Below the pieces are notes generated by a model. It made no database searches. It was not told where the DNA came from and was given only the letters and a program-made list of their open reading frames with translations. The translations under genes were made by a program, and so were the position numbers. A DNA stretch of 46,720 nucleotides from JBHIDJ01 sp046760105 (GTDB lineage Bacteria; Pseudomonadota; Gammaproteobacteria; Acidiferrobacterales; SPGG2). The stretch's first letter is position 1. Every line of letters starts with the position of its first letter. Shown one piece after another: positions 1-9,224 of the stretch. The stretch covers positions 1-46,720 of the forward strand of contig JBHIDJ010000012.1 of the NCBI GenBank assembly GCA_046760105.1, read 5' to 3'.

Positions 1-82
1 CGGTGAGCTCATCGAATTAGTGCATAATAAGGCGAGCAACAAAACAAGCTAAGCACACTAATGGTCCAGAGGAGAACTAGCT

Positions 83-208
83 ATGGGGAAAGGTGATATC
101 CGGACGAGGCGCGGCAAAATTTATCGGGGTAGCCACGGTAAGACCCGTCCTAGGAAGAAAAAACTCAAAAAGGCAGGCAAACTCGGAGCTCGTAGCACGC
201 GCGCATAG
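83..208 (+). CDS. 30S ribosomal protein bTHX (Thx)
   Basis: A 41-residue, extremely basic protein starting MGKGDIRTRRGKIYRGSHGK and continuing with a run of Arg/Lys and a Pro-Arg-Lys-Lys stretch. This is the signature of the small Thx family, which binds the head of the 30S subunit in Thermus and relatives and is found in many Proteobacteria. The start is an ATG preceded by GAGGAG at 69-74, 8 nt upstream, so the short gene is well supported. Its stop lies 2 nt before the ATG of the acyl-ligase gene at 211, suggesting co-transcription. Its role in this organism is inferred from family membership only. Confidence 0.85.
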   Translation: MGKGDIRTRRGKIYRGSHGKTRPRKKKLKKAGKLGARSTRA

Positions 209-210
209 CC

Positions 211-1743
211 ATGCTGCTACATCGAGAGTTCGTTAAGATAGCGAAAGCAAAGCGTAATAAGCTCGCCTTTGTCGATCGCTCAACCGGCAGGCGTATTAGT
301 TATGCGCATGCCCTATTGGGATCGCTATTACTGGCGCGGCGGTTTCGCCGTTATCGCGACGGTTACATCGGCATCATGATCCCGAACTCCGCCGGTTGCG
401 CGCTCTCCATCCTTGCTACGCTTATGATCGGCAAGACACCGGTCATGATCAACTACTCCACTGGCGCCGAGCAAAATGCACGCTATGCGCAGATGAAATG
501 CGGCTTCAGAACAATCATCACCGCGCGCACGCTGCTGCAAAAGATAGGCTGCGAACCCATCGACGGTATGGTCTTCATCGAGGACCTGATGCAGCAGATC
601 ACACCACTAGAAAAACTCACCGCACTCGTGAAATCACGATTACCCATCGGTGCTTTACTGAAATCGATTCACTACGGCCACAGCGACGATACGATGGTGA
701 TCCTTTTTACCAGCGGCAGCGAACGCGAGCCCAAGGCAGTGGAATTGACTCATCGTAATGTCGGCTCGAATGTTCTCGCCGCACACGAAGCATTTGACTT
801 TCAAGATTCCGATGTCTTTCTGGCGATATTACCCCTGTTCCATGTGTTTGGCCTGACAACCAATCTGTGGTTGCCGCTCAGTCTGGGTGTGACAATCATC
901 ACCCATGCAAATCCGCTGGAATTCAAAACAATCACGCGGATCATCCGCGATGAAAAGCCGACCATAATGCTGGCCACCCCCTATTTTCTGATGGGCTATC
1001 TCAAACAATCGCGATCCGGCGATTTCGCGTCACTGCGTGTCGTTGTGGCCGGGGCCGATAAGACACCCGACTGGTTACGCAAAGCCTATGAGGAGCAACA
1101 TGACGTAACCGTATATGAGGGGTATGGTGCTACCGAAACTAGTCCCGTCATATCCGTCAATCTTCCCGGCGCTAATAAGCCAGGAAGCGTCGGCAGGCCT
1201 TTACCGGGTGTGCGCGTCAAGATCACGGATATCAATACCGGCGAGGAGCTGGAGCCAGGCCGAGAGGGTAAAGTGTTAGTCAAGGGCGATTTGGTGATGA
1301 AGGGCTATCTCGGCGACATGGAGGAAACCGCGTTGAGAATTGAGGATGGCTGGTATGAAACCGGCGATATGGGAATACGCGACGATGACGGCTATCTGTG
1401 GCATCGGGGAAGGCTTAAGCGCTTTATCAAGGTTGGCGGCGAAATGGTTTCGCTAGTGACGGTGGAGGACACGCTCCACCAACTGCTGCCCGATGACATC
1501 GAGTACTGTGTCGTGGAAATTCCGGACGCCAAGAAAGGGGCGAGCATCGCGGTAGCGCTCAATCGACCAATCGACGAAAAAAAAGTCCTCAAGCAACTCA
1601 CGGGGAGCCTCTCGCCATTGGCCTTGCCACGACGCTTCTTCGTGTTTGATGAGCTGCCGAAAATGGGGAGTGGCAAGGTAGATTTCCGGCGCACCACTGA
1701 GCTGGTGCTGGCCAGGATGGGCAAGCAAAGCTTGAGTGCGTAA
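211..1743 (+). CDS. AMP-dependent acyl-ACP/acyl-CoA synthetase-like ligase
   Basis: A 510-residue ANL-superfamily enzyme, expected to activate a carboxylic (probably fatty) acid with ATP to an acyl-adenylate and transfer it to a thiol. The P-loop-like motif LFTSGSEREPKAVELTH lies at about residues 165-182, YEGYGATETSP at about 301-311, YETGD near 381, and the C-terminal catalytic lysine motif GSGKV near 487-491. Overall it resembles the synthetase half of Aas (acyl-ACP synthetase / lysophospholipid acyltransferase), but no acyltransferase half is fused. The ATG follows the bTHX stop by 2 nt, so translation is probably coupled. The gene converges on the unknown minus-strand gene at 1751 with only 7 nt between stops. 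The precise substrate cannot be read from the sequence. Confidence 0.85.
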   Translation: MLLHREFVKIAKAKRNKLAFVDRSTGRRISYAHALLGSLLLARRFRRYRDGYIGIMIPNSAGCALSILATLMIGKTPVMINYSTGAEQNARYAQMKCGFRTIITARTLLQKIGCEPIDGMVFIEDLMQQITPLEKLTALVKSRLPIGALLKSIHYGHSDDTMVILFTSGSEREPKAVELTHRNVGSNVLAAHEAFDFQDSDVFLAILPLFHVFGLTTNLWLPLSLGVTIITHANPLEFKTITRIIRDEKPTIMLATPYFLMGYLKQSRSGDFASLRVVVAGADKTPDWLRKAYEEQHDVTVYEGYGATETSPVISVNLPGANKPGSVGRPLPGVRVKITDINTGEELEPGREGKVLVKGDLVMKGYLGDMEETALRIEDGWYETGDMGIRDDDGYLWHRGRLKRFIKVGGEMVSLVTVEDTLHQLLPDDIEYCVVEIPDAKKGASIAVALNRPIDEKKVLKQLTGSLSPLALPRRFFVFDELPKMGSGKVDFRRTTELVLARMGKQSLSA

Positions 1744-1750
1744 AGCCGGT

Positions 1751-2233
1751 CTACTGTTCGACCTCATCTTCCAGCACGGGAACGAATTGATAATCGCTGC
1801 AGACCGAAGGGAGAACGACGACGCGTTCTTTCGGGAAGACGGCTGCCCCTAGACCATAGTCTTGTCCGAGAAACTCGCGGCAAGCGACGATTTCTGCCGC
1901 CATCGGACCTAGCGTTAGATGGAAGCCGACGACCTTGTCGGACGCCGCCGCTGACGCCCAGCGGGCTTCAGTGTGGCACCGTTTGATCTCTCGGCGAACA
2001 TTGGTGTCGTCGCTCGTGGCGTGACCGGTGCGCAGCGACTCGAGCAATTGATCCGCAACGCGCTTACGCAGCGGTTCGCCACCGACATCTCCCGGAATCT
2101 GAACCCCGCCGTGCCTGACGAAGGCCCGTGCGAAAACCAGCGTGTCGTCGCGTTGTGCCCGCTGCACCGCCTCACGGCCCATCAGAACCGCATTGCGGAT
2201 GATGTCGACCTGTTCGGGTGTGTAATCTGGCAT
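1751..2233 (-). CDS. conserved-looking protein of unknown function
   Basis: A 160-residue soluble protein that I do not recognise. It has no signal peptide or membrane segment. The N-terminal half is helical and charged (MPDYTPEQVDIIRNAVLMGR at the start) and the C-terminal part is more beta-like (KERVVVLPSVCSDYQFVPV). The ATG is preceded by AGGTCGG a few bases upstream, a plausible ribosome-binding site. Codon use looks like that of the neighbours, and nothing else on either strand fits the interval as well. It is convergent with the acyl ligase gene and divergent from the S9 peptidase gene. No function is proposed. Confidence 0.55.
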   Translation of the reverse strand: MPDYTPEQVDIIRNAVLMGREAVQRAQRDDTLVFARAFVRHGGVQIPGDVGGEPLRKRVADQLLESLRTGHATSDDTNVRREIKRCHTEARWASAAASDKVVGFHLTLGPMAAEIVACREFLGQDYGLGAAVFPKERVVVLPSVCSDYQFVPVLEDEVEQ

Positions 2234-2342
2234 GCCGACCTATGGGCGTTTGATAGAAGAGGTATAGACTATCACGCGATGAGCGCTATAAAGCCTGCGA
2301 TGGACGCGGCGTAAACCCGGCGCCGAGCACAAGACATCACCC

Positions 2343-4268
2343 ATGTCCATACAAGTAGCACCCTATGGCTCCTGGAAATCACCGATTACGTCGGAGCTTA
2401 TCGTGTCGGAGACGATCGGGCTCGGGCAGATCGCTTTAGACGGACACGACATCTACTGGGTTGAGGCCAGACCCGCGGAGGCCGGGCGCAATGTCATCGT
2501 ACGTTGCGGCCGAGACGGGAAGATAGCGGATGTCACGCCAGCGCCGTTTAGCGCACGCACGCGCGTACACGAATACGGTGGTGGGGCGTTCGCGGTCGAT
2601 AAGGGTGTGGTGTTTTTCTCGAATGATGCCGATCAGTGTCTTTATCGCCAAGACCTTGGCGCGACACCGAAACCTATTACCGCGGCTGGTAACCGGCGCT
2701 ATGCCGACGGCACGATCGACCACCGGCGCGGACGCGTGATCTGTGTGTGTGAAGATCACGCGAGTGGAGGTGAACCTGACAATACCATTGCGGTCGTGGA
2801 TTTAGCCGGCGCGGGGAGCGTGCGCGAGCTAATCGCGGGTGCCGATTTCTATGCTGCACCACGCCTGAGCCCGGACGGGCGCCGCCTGGCATGGCTTAGC
2901 TGGAACCACCCGAACATGCCATGGGACGGAACAGACCTATGGGTCGCCGATCTACAGACAGACGGATCGCTTGCCGCCGCGAAGCACGTGGCCGGGGGCG
3001 CTAGCGAATCCATCTTCCAACCGGAGTGGTCGCCGGATAGCAACCTATACTTTGTGTCCGACCGCAGCGGCTGGTGGAATCTTTACCGCTGGCGCGGTGG
3101 CCACAACGAGGCCCTCGTGCAAATGCAAGCGGAATTCGGCTTACCCCAGTGGGCGTTTGCTATGTCCACATACGCCTTCGTGTCCGCTGAGCGCATTATT
3201 TGCGCCTACACCGAACACGGTATCTGGCACTTGGCGGCGATCGATACCGCAACGGGTGGCTTTGCGAGAGTCGATACAGCCTACACCTATATCACCGGCT
3301 TGCGTGCTGTCGCCCGCCATGTCTGTTTCGTCGCCGGATCGCCGGCTGAGGGAAACGCGGTTGTGCGTTTGAATATCGACAGCGGCAACTTTGACGTGTT
3401 GCGTCGCTCAAGCACGGTATCGATAGATGACGACTATCTATCGCTGCCACGGGAAGTTACGTTTCCGACGGCAAACGGACTTACGGCGCACGGGTTTTTC
3501 TATCCGCCGTGCAACCACGCCTATGCACCACCGGAGGGTACCAAGCCGCCGCTCATTGTCGGCTGCCACGGCGGGCCTACCGGCGCAACCTCGACGCCGT
3601 TAAACCTCAAAACACAGTACTGGAGCAGTCGTGGGTTCGCGTTGTTCCTCGTCAATTACGGTGGCAGCACCGGCTATGGTCGCGCCTACCGCGAGCGCCT
3701 GAACGGCCGCTGGGGCATTGTCGATGTCGATGACTGTGTAAACGCGGTGCGTTCTCTCGTCGCAGAAACAAGGGTCAATAACCAATGCGTTGCCATCTCC
3801 GGCGGCAGCGCGGGCGGCTACACCGTGCTCTGCGCCTTGACCTTCCACGACGTATTCACCGCCGGTGCAAGCTATTACGGCGTGAGCGATCTCGAGGCAC
3901 TGGCGAAAGATACGCATAAGTTCGAGTCGCGTTATCTCGATCGTCTGGTCGGTGCGTATCCGCAGCAGCGCGCCCGCTACCGCGAGCGCTCGCCGATCCA
4001 CTTTAGCGAGCGCCTATCCTGTCCAGTGATCTTCTTCCAGGGTCTCGAAGACCGCGTCGTCCCTCCCAACCAAGCGGAGCGGATGGTGCAAGCCTTGCGC
4101 CGTAAGGGACTGCCCGTGGCCTATCTGCCGGTCGCCGAGGAACAACACGGTTTTCGAAAGGCGGAGAACATCAAACGTGCGCTCGATGCGGAACTCTACT
4201 TCTACTCACGCATCTTTGGCTTCGAACTCGCGCAAGCGGTAGAACCGGTGGTTATAGAAAATCTCTAG
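2343..4268 (+). CDS. S9-family (prolyl oligopeptidase-type) serine peptidase
   Basis: A 641-residue protein with an N-terminal seven-bladed-propeller-like region (about 1-380, with WD/TolB-like blades such as SPDGRRLAWLSW) and a C-terminal alpha/beta-hydrolase domain (about 390-635). The catalytic triad can be placed: Ser489 in GGSAGG, Asp570 in GLEDRVVPP and His602 in EEQHGFRK. Such enzymes (dipeptidyl- or acylaminoacyl-peptidase type) cleave short peptides. No signal peptide is visible, so it is probably cytoplasmic. It is a single-gene unit: the upstream gene diverges and the downstream plsC converges. The ATG at 2343 lacks a strong ribosome-binding site, so the exact start is less certain than the rest. 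Confidence 0.9.
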   Translation: MSIQVAPYGSWKSPITSELIVSETIGLGQIALDGHDIYWVEARPAEAGRNVIVRCGRDGKIADVTPAPFSARTRVHEYGGGAFAVDKGVVFFSNDADQCLYRQDLGATPKPITAAGNRRYADGTIDHRRGRVICVCEDHASGGEPDNTIAVVDLAGAGSVRELIAGADFYAAPRLSPDGRRLAWLSWNHPNMPWDGTDLWVADLQTDGSLAAAKHVAGGASESIFQPEWSPDSNLYFVSDRSGWWNLYRWRGGHNEALVQMQAEFGLPQWAFAMSTYAFVSAERIICAYTEHGIWHLAAIDTATGGFARVDTAYTYITGLRAVARHVCFVAGSPAEGNAVVRLNIDSGNFDVLRRSSTVSIDDDYLSLPREVTFPTANGLTAHGFFYPPCNHAYAPPEGTKPPLIVGCHGGPTGATSTPLNLKTQYWSSRGFALFLVNYGGSTGYGRAYRERLNGRWGIVDVDDCVNAVRSLVAETRVNNQCVAISGGSAGGYTVLCALTFHDVFTAGASYYGVSDLEALAKDTHKFESRYLDRLVGAYPQQRARYRERSPIHFSERLSCPVIFFQGLEDRVVPPNQAERMVQALRRKGLPVAYLPVAEEQHGFRKAENIKRALDAELYFYSRIFGFELAQAVEPVVIENL

Positions 4269-4278
4269 AAAACAGAAA

Positions 4279-4377
4279 CAAGTTACAAGATGCAAGATCC
4301 AAGTTCCAACTGGAGATTCAATAGCAAGGTTTGAACTGAGAGTTCCTGGTATCTTGTCACTTGGATCTTGTATCTTC
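4279..4377. repeat. inverted array of 7-bp units between convergent genes
   Basis: From 4279 the plus strand carries tandem 7-bp units of the form CAAGNNN (units start at 4279, 4286, 4293 and 4300, with a decayed fifth unit). From 4350 to 4377 the same units recur in inverted orientation (TATCTTG, TCACTTG and two more). The two arms can fold into a long imperfect hairpin lying between the stops of the S9 peptidase and plsC genes. A run of seven T follows at 4391-4397, so the structure could terminate plus-strand transcription. The right arm lies inside the 3' end of plsC and includes its stop codon. Confidence 0.8.
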
Positions 4378-5073
4378 TAGTTCCTGCATCTTTTTTTCAA
4401 TCCACGTCTCCACGAGCTTGTTGATCTCTTCTGCACTACGGCCGTCGCTCTCGATCACTGGTCCGATGACCATGCGTATCCGACCCGGACGTTTGATAAA
4501 GCTACGCCGCGACCAGAAGGAACCGGCGTTATGGGCAACGGGTACCACAGGGTAACGGCTGGCGCTCGCCAACCGTGCGCCTCCGGTTTTGTATTTGCGG
4601 TGCGTGTGCGGTGGCATGCGTGTACCTTCGGGGAAAACCATAACCCAAAGCCCGGCTTTCAGCCTATCAGTACCCTGTTTGATCACCTGTTCTACGGCCT
4701 GTCTACCGGCACCGCGCTCGATCGCGATGGGCCTCATCAGCGCCAGCGCCCAGCCAAATAGCGGTATCCACAGCAACTCGCGTTTCAAGACCCATACGAA
4801 CGGCGGAAAAATAAGTTGATAGGCCAGCGTTTCCCAGCTTGACTGATGCTTGGACAGCACGATAGCTGGCCCCGGCGGCAGGTTTTCCTCGCCTTCCACG
4901 CGGAAGTCGAGGCGACACAGATGGCGCAGCAGCCAGATGTGAAAGCGTGCCCATTGCACGATAAACCGGTAGCGCACCAGCGGCGCAAGTGGAAATGTGA
5001 GCAAGGACAGCGGCGCATATATGAGCACCGACAACCACATCACCACGTTGAAGAGGATGGAACGCAGGTACAC
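4357..5073 (-). CDS. plsC: 1-acyl-sn-glycerol-3-phosphate acyltransferase
   Basis: A 238-residue LPLAT-family enzyme that acylates lysophosphatidic acid to phosphatidic acid at the inner membrane. An N-terminal hydrophobic segment (about 4-30) is followed by the acyltransferase block HQSSWE (about 76-81; an HX4E version of HX4D, which to my knowledge also occurs in proteobacterial PlsC) and VFPEGTR (about 146-152). The frame is open further upstream to an ATG at 5148, but that would overlap gmhB extensively. The GTG at 5073, 4 nt after the gmhB stop, gives the usual family length and a normal N-terminus. The last residues (DTRSK) and the stop codon are formed by the 7-bp repeat array at 4350-4377. 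Likely cotranscribed with gmhB. Confidence 0.88.
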   Translation of the reverse strand: MYLRSILFNVVMWLSVLIYAPLSLLTFPLAPLVRYRFIVQWARFHIWLLRHLCRLDFRVEGEENLPPGPAIVLSKHQSSWETLAYQLIFPPFVWVLKRELLWIPLFGWALALMRPIAIERGAGRQAVEQVIKQGTDRLKAGLWVMVFPEGTRMPPHTHRKYKTGGARLASASRYPVVPVAHNAGSFWSRRSFIKRPGRIRMVIGPVIESDGRSAEEINKLVETWIEKKMQELEDTRSK

Positions 5074-5077
5074 GACA

Positions 5078-5629
5078 TCACCGTTTCGTAAGCTTGCCGG
5101 ACAGAAGCGCGCTGGCAAACGCTGCCAGATCATCGAACACGGGGACACCGTTGAGCTCAGTGCTCGTACTTAGGGTCTCTTTGCCTTTGCCGGTGCGTAC
5201 CAGCACCGGCGACGCCCCGACGCGCCGTGCCGCGACAATATCCCGCTCGGCGTCGCCGACCACGAACACCCCATCTAGCTTCACCTTTAGGCACTCGGCC
5301 GCCTGCTTAAGTAACCCCGGCAGCGGCTTGCGACAGTCGCACTGATCCTCGGGCTTATGGGGACAGAAGAAGATGCCATCGATGTCACCGCCGTGCGCGC
5401 GTACCGCATCCAGCATGCGGGCATGGATACAATCGAGCGTGTCTGTGCTCAGCAGGCCACGACCGATACCGGATTGGTTGGTCGTGACCACGATCCGATA
5501 ACCCGCCCTGTACAGCCGGGCAATCGCCTCTAGGCTGCCGGGAATAGGAATCCACTCCTCGGGTGACTTTATGTAGTCCTCGGAGTCGTGATTAATAACA
5601 CCGTCGCGGTCGAGAATTATTAGGCGCAT
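5078..5629 (-). CDS. gmhB: D-glycero-beta-D-manno-heptose 1,7-bisphosphate 7-phosphatase
   Basis: A 183-residue HAD-superfamily phosphatase of ADP-heptose synthesis for the LPS inner core. The HAD nucleophile motif LDRDGVIN carries Asp7 and Asp9. Motif II is TTNQSGIGRG, the zinc-binding loop typical of GmhB is CPHKPEDQCDCRKP, and the C-terminal HAD motif is VGDAERD. The frame is open 12 codons further upstream, but the ATG at 5629 starts at the conserved MRLIILDRDG, as in the family. It lies directly upstream of plsC (4 nt), an arrangement found in other gammaproteobacteria, where glyQS is often close by, as here. Confidence 0.93.
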   Translation of the reverse strand: MRLIILDRDGVINHDSEDYIKSPEEWIPIPGSLEAIARLYRAGYRIVVTTNQSGIGRGLLSTDTLDCIHARMLDAVRAHGGDIDGIFFCPHKPEDQCDCRKPLPGLLKQAAECLKVKLDGVFVVGDAERDIVAARRVGASPVLVRTGKGKETLSTSTELNGVPVFDDLAAFASALLSGKLTKR

Positions 5630-5763
5630 AGACGCTTTGAACAACCCAACGCAGGAGTGGTACACGGACGTGCCGCTTATGGAGCTGAGGACCCAAAGGC
5701 GCGAAGTAAATGTTTAAAGCACAATCCACATTCTTTACAGTCTCGCGTCTCTGCGTTGTCAGT

Positions 5764-6096
5764 TTACCCATCCCTGAATTCGGAAACGCGAATGCGTCCG
5801 CCAACCACCCTGCCTGTGCGCATCTGCAAGCGCTCCATCTTTTTCCAGAATGCCTGGTCCAGATCAAACTCCGCCGAAATAGCGGTACCGATCAGCAGGA
5901 TTAGCAGGTCCGCGCACTCTTCCGCCAACGCCTCCTTCGGTTTCCCTTTGGTGACAGCGGACGCTATTTCACCGAGCTCTTCCACCATTAATGCGACACG
6001 GTGGTTCAACTCCTCGCCCCCGCTAGAGCGTAGATCGTGCTTGTCGTGGAACGCCTGTACCGCGGCTAGCATCGCTTGGTAGGAATCCCGGTTCAT
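5764..6096 (-). CDS. MazG-like nucleotide pyrophosphohydrolase
   Basis: A 110-residue all-helical protein with the MazG-type metal-binding signature: EELGEI near residues 39-44 and EECADLLILL near 58-67, corresponding to the EXXE and EXXD helices that coordinate magnesium. Family members hydrolyse (d)NTPs or related nucleotides to monophosphate and pyrophosphate. It is shorter than full MazG (a single domain). It lies 12 nt downstream of glyS on the same strand and is probably cotranscribed with it. The substrate is not predictable from sequence. The ~130 bp between this gene and gmhB hold nothing recognisable. Confidence 0.8.
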   Translation of the reverse strand: MNRDSYQAMLAAVQAFHDKHDLRSSGGEELNHRVALMVEELGEIASAVTKGKPKEALAEECADLLILLIGTAISAEFDLDQAFWKKMERLQMRTGRVVGGRIRVSEFRDG

Positions 6097-6107
6097 GCGG
6101 CCTCCTG

Positions 6108-8249
6108 TTAGGTCTGCAGCTTTGAGAGATCAGCGACGCGCAAGAATAATGCGCTGAGGCCGCTCAGCAGTGCTAACCGGTTGTCCCTTACCGCCTCTTC
6201 GTCGACCATGACCATCACTTTGTCAAAGAACTCATCGACCTGTGGACGCAGCGCTGCAAGCCGTTTCATAGCCTGCGCATAGTCTCCTTTGTCAAACAAA
6301 GGTGCGAGCGTCTGCTTAAGCGACTCCACCTGCTGCGCCAACTGCCTTTCCGCCTCCTCCTTGAGTAACACCGTGGAGACATGGTCCCAGTCCGCGTTAC
6401 CCCCCTGTCTGAGTATATTGCGAATGCGTTTGTTCGCAGTCGTTAGGCTCTCTGCCTCAGGTAGCTTACGAAACGCCATCACCGCACGCACGCGCCGGTC
6501 GAAATCGCTCGGGCGGTCCGGACGCCTGGCAAGTACCGCCTCATACACGTCCAGGCTCACCCCTGTTTCCAGATAATAGGCGCGCAGGCGATCCATCATG
6601 AACTCGTATACCTGGTCAACGACATTGGTGGTGCGCAGCTCAGCGGGATAATTCTTGTGGGCAGCATCGAGCAACGCCTTGATATCCAAATCGAGCGCGC
6701 GCTCGATGATGATGCGCAGCAGCCCCAGCGCCGCGCGCCGCAGCGCGAACGGATCTTTGTCACCCGTGGGGATCTCGCCGATAGCAAAAATCCCGACTAG
6801 CGTGTCCAGTCTATCGGCGACCGCGAGGGCCTGGCCTGTTCTTGTTTTCGGCAAATGGTCGCCAGCAAAGCGTGGCAGGTACTGCTCTGCCATTGCTTCC
6901 GCGACTTCGGCGCCCTCGCCGTCATGTTTTGCATAGTAGCGGCCCATAATTCCCTGCAACTCAGGAAACTCGCCCACCATGCCCGACATCAGATCGGCCT
7001 TAGACAGAAACGCGGCGCGGTCGGCCAATTGCCTATCGCTGCCCATCTCATCGGCGATTTGTGACGCCAGTACGCGTATGCGATGTATTTTTTCATACAC
7101 GCTGCCTAGCTTGTTATGAAAAACTACTCCGTCGAGGTCTCGCACCCGGTCTTCTAGACGGACCTTGCGATCCGTCTCCCAGAAAAACTGGGCATCAGCG
7201 AAGCGTGCACGTATAACGCGCTCATTGCCCTCGCGCACTTTGTTAACATTCTTGCTCTTGATGTTGGCTACCGTTACGAAATACGGAAGCAACGCACCCT
7301 TGGCATTGACCACTGGAAAGCACTTTTGATTATCTTTCATGGTGGCTACAAGCGGTTCGGAGGGGATTTTCAGGAACGTCTTGTCAAACGACGCGAGTAT
7401 CGGTTCCGGCCATTCCACGAGGGCGGTAACCTCATCCAGTAACGCATCATCGATGACAGCAACACCTTTCTTTCTTTTTGCCAGCGCCTCTGTCTTGGTG
7501 CGAACGAGCTTTCTGCGGGTCGCGAGGTCGGCGATCACATAACCGCGCTTTTGCAAGATGTCAGGGTAGGCCTTGGCCGTGCGCACGGACAGCGGCTTTG
7601 GATGATGAAAGCGGTGCCCCAGCGTTTGCCGCCCCGTCCTCACCGATAAAATCTCACAGGGAACGACTTTGGCGCCGTGCAGAAGTACCACCCAGTGAAC
7701 CGGCCGTACGAACTCGGCGTCGAGGTGCGCCCAGCGCATGCGTTTAGGGATCGGCAGCTTCTTCAAGGCCTCAGCCACGATGTTCGGCATGAGCCTGGCT
7801 GCGGCTGCGCCCTTCTCCTTGCGCCGGAATACGAGCCAGCTGCCCTTGTCGCTTTCAAGGCGCTCAAGCTTGGCCGGGGTGACGCCACAGGCGCGCGCGA
7901 AACCGACCGCCGCCGCCGTCGGCTGACCGTTGTCATCGAACGCCGCCTGCCAAGAAGGACCACGGCGCTCGCTAACGCTGTCCGGCTGCATGAGAAGGAT
8001 GTCTGGAATTTGCACGGCGAGGCGCCGCGGGGTGGCGTAGACGTTGTAATGTTCGCTTCGCTCAGAGGTCAGACCGGCTACGCGCAAACCCGCATATAGG
8101 TTACTCCCTAGGGACTGACTTAGGAGCGCCAGTGATTTCGGCGGCAGTTCTTCAGTGCCAAGCTCGAGCAACAAATCGGCTGTGGGAGCTTCCGGCTTGC
8201 GCTTTGGCTTACTACGGCGCTGCAAGTTACTTGGTCTTGCGCTACCCAT
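6108..8249 (-). CDS. glyS: glycyl-tRNA synthetase beta subunit
   Basis: A 713-residue subunit of the bacterial alpha2beta2 glycyl-tRNA synthetase, carrying the tRNA-recognition functions. The family N-terminal signature LLLELGTEELPPKSL is present near residues 25-39, and the HD-like and anticodon-binding regions follow at normal spacing to a normal length (E. coli GlyS is 689 residues). The ATG at 8249 overlaps the last 8 bases of glyQ, so translation is probably coupled to it. The frame stays open upstream into glyQ, but that extension has no homology to the family. The 23 or so extra basic N-terminal residues before the conserved start are unusual but may be real. Confidence 0.95.
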   Translation of the reverse strand: MGSARPSNLQRRSKPKRKPEAPTADLLLELGTEELPPKSLALLSQSLGSNLYAGLRVAGLTSERSEHYNVYATPRRLAVQIPDILLMQPDSVSERRGPSWQAAFDDNGQPTAAAVGFARACGVTPAKLERLESDKGSWLVFRRKEKGAAAARLMPNIVAEALKKLPIPKRMRWAHLDAEFVRPVHWVVLLHGAKVVPCEILSVRTGRQTLGHRFHHPKPLSVRTAKAYPDILQKRGYVIADLATRRKLVRTKTEALAKRKKGVAVIDDALLDEVTALVEWPEPILASFDKTFLKIPSEPLVATMKDNQKCFPVVNAKGALLPYFVTVANIKSKNVNKVREGNERVIRARFADAQFFWETDRKVRLEDRVRDLDGVVFHNKLGSVYEKIHRIRVLASQIADEMGSDRQLADRAAFLSKADLMSGMVGEFPELQGIMGRYYAKHDGEGAEVAEAMAEQYLPRFAGDHLPKTRTGQALAVADRLDTLVGIFAIGEIPTGDKDPFALRRAALGLLRIIIERALDLDIKALLDAAHKNYPAELRTTNVVDQVYEFMMDRLRAYYLETGVSLDVYEAVLARRPDRPSDFDRRVRAVMAFRKLPEAESLTTANKRIRNILRQGGNADWDHVSTVLLKEEAERQLAQQVESLKQTLAPLFDKGDYAQAMKRLAALRPQVDEFFDKVMVMVDEEAVRDNRLALLSGLSALFLRVADLSKLQT

Positions 8250-9132
8250 GGGCGCATTGCTGACGGGTCTTACCGCGCGGGAATCCCAGCGCTTCACGGC
8301 TGGCGTAGTAGGCTTCGGCCACCGCACGCACAAGCGTTCTTACGCGGGCAATAAAACGTGCGCGCTCGGTAACGCTAATGGCACGGCGTGCATCCAGAAG
8401 ATTAAAAAGGTGGGAAGCCTTGAGGGCCATGTCATAGGCCGGTAACGGCAGACCGAGATCTAACAGCCTGCGACTCTCCCGCTCGTAGTCATCGAAATGG
8501 CGGAATAGCGTCTTGACGTCGGACCGTTCAAAATTGTAGCCGGAAAACTCCACCTCGTTTTGACGATAGATATCGCCATAACGAAATCCGGGGGTCCACA
8601 CAAGATCGAACACACTGTCGACACCTTGTATATACATGGCTAAGCGTTCCAACCCGTAGGTGATCTCACCGGTAACGGGCCTACAGTCGAGGCCGCCCAC
8701 TTGCTGAAAATAGGTAAACTGCGTGACCTCCATCCCATTCAGCCACACCTCCCAACCTAAACCCCAGGCTCCGAGGGTGGGTGATTCCCAGTCATCCTCG
8801 ACAAAACGAATGTCGTGCTCCAAGCCATCAAGGCCGAGTGTTCGCAGCGAACCCAGATAGAGCTCCTGCATGTCGAGCGGCGACGGTTTTAAGATGACCT
8901 GGAATTGATAGTAATGCTGCAGGCGGTTTGGGTTCTCCCCGTAACGTCCATCGGTCGGTCGGCGCGACGGCTGCACATACGCCGCGCGCATAGGCTCGGG
9001 CCCGATCGCACCGAGCGTCGTTGCGGGGTGAAAGGTGCCGGCGCCAACCTCCATGTCGTAGGGCTGCATGATAATGCAGCCCTGTTGGGCCCAGTACTGC
9101 TGGAGCTTTAGTATCAGTTCTTGGAACGTCAA
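8242..9132 (-). CDS. glyQ: glycyl-tRNA synthetase alpha subunit
   Basis: A 296-residue catalytic subunit of the class IIc glycyl-tRNA synthetase, which forms glycyl-adenylate and charges tRNA-Gly together with GlyS. The diagnostic N-terminal block MTFQELILKLQQYWAQQGC is followed by MEVGAGTFHPATTLGAIGP and, further on, YVQPSRRPTDGRYGENPNRL. Length is close to E. coli GlyQ (303 residues). It overlaps glyS by 8 nt, forming the classical glyQS pair. No leader or T-box element is visible upstream; the 92 bp before mtgA hold nothing obvious. Confidence 0.97.
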   Translation of the reverse strand: MTFQELILKLQQYWAQQGCIIMQPYDMEVGAGTFHPATTLGAIGPEPMRAAYVQPSRRPTDGRYGENPNRLQHYYQFQVILKPSPLDMQELYLGSLRTLGLDGLEHDIRFVEDDWESPTLGAWGLGWEVWLNGMEVTQFTYFQQVGGLDCRPVTGEITYGLERLAMYIQGVDSVFDLVWTPGFRYGDIYRQNEVEFSGYNFERSDVKTLFRHFDDYERESRRLLDLGLPLPAYDMALKASHLFNLLDARRAISVTERARFIARVRTLVRAVAEAYYASREALGFPRGKTRQQCAHG

Positions 9133-9224
9133 CGGCGTATTCGGTCAGCGCGAGAACGGCGCAAGAAGCGAGCGCGGATTATAACCTGCCAGGGTGCTCT
9201 CGCCCACGGGCCCGCCGTTCCGTT

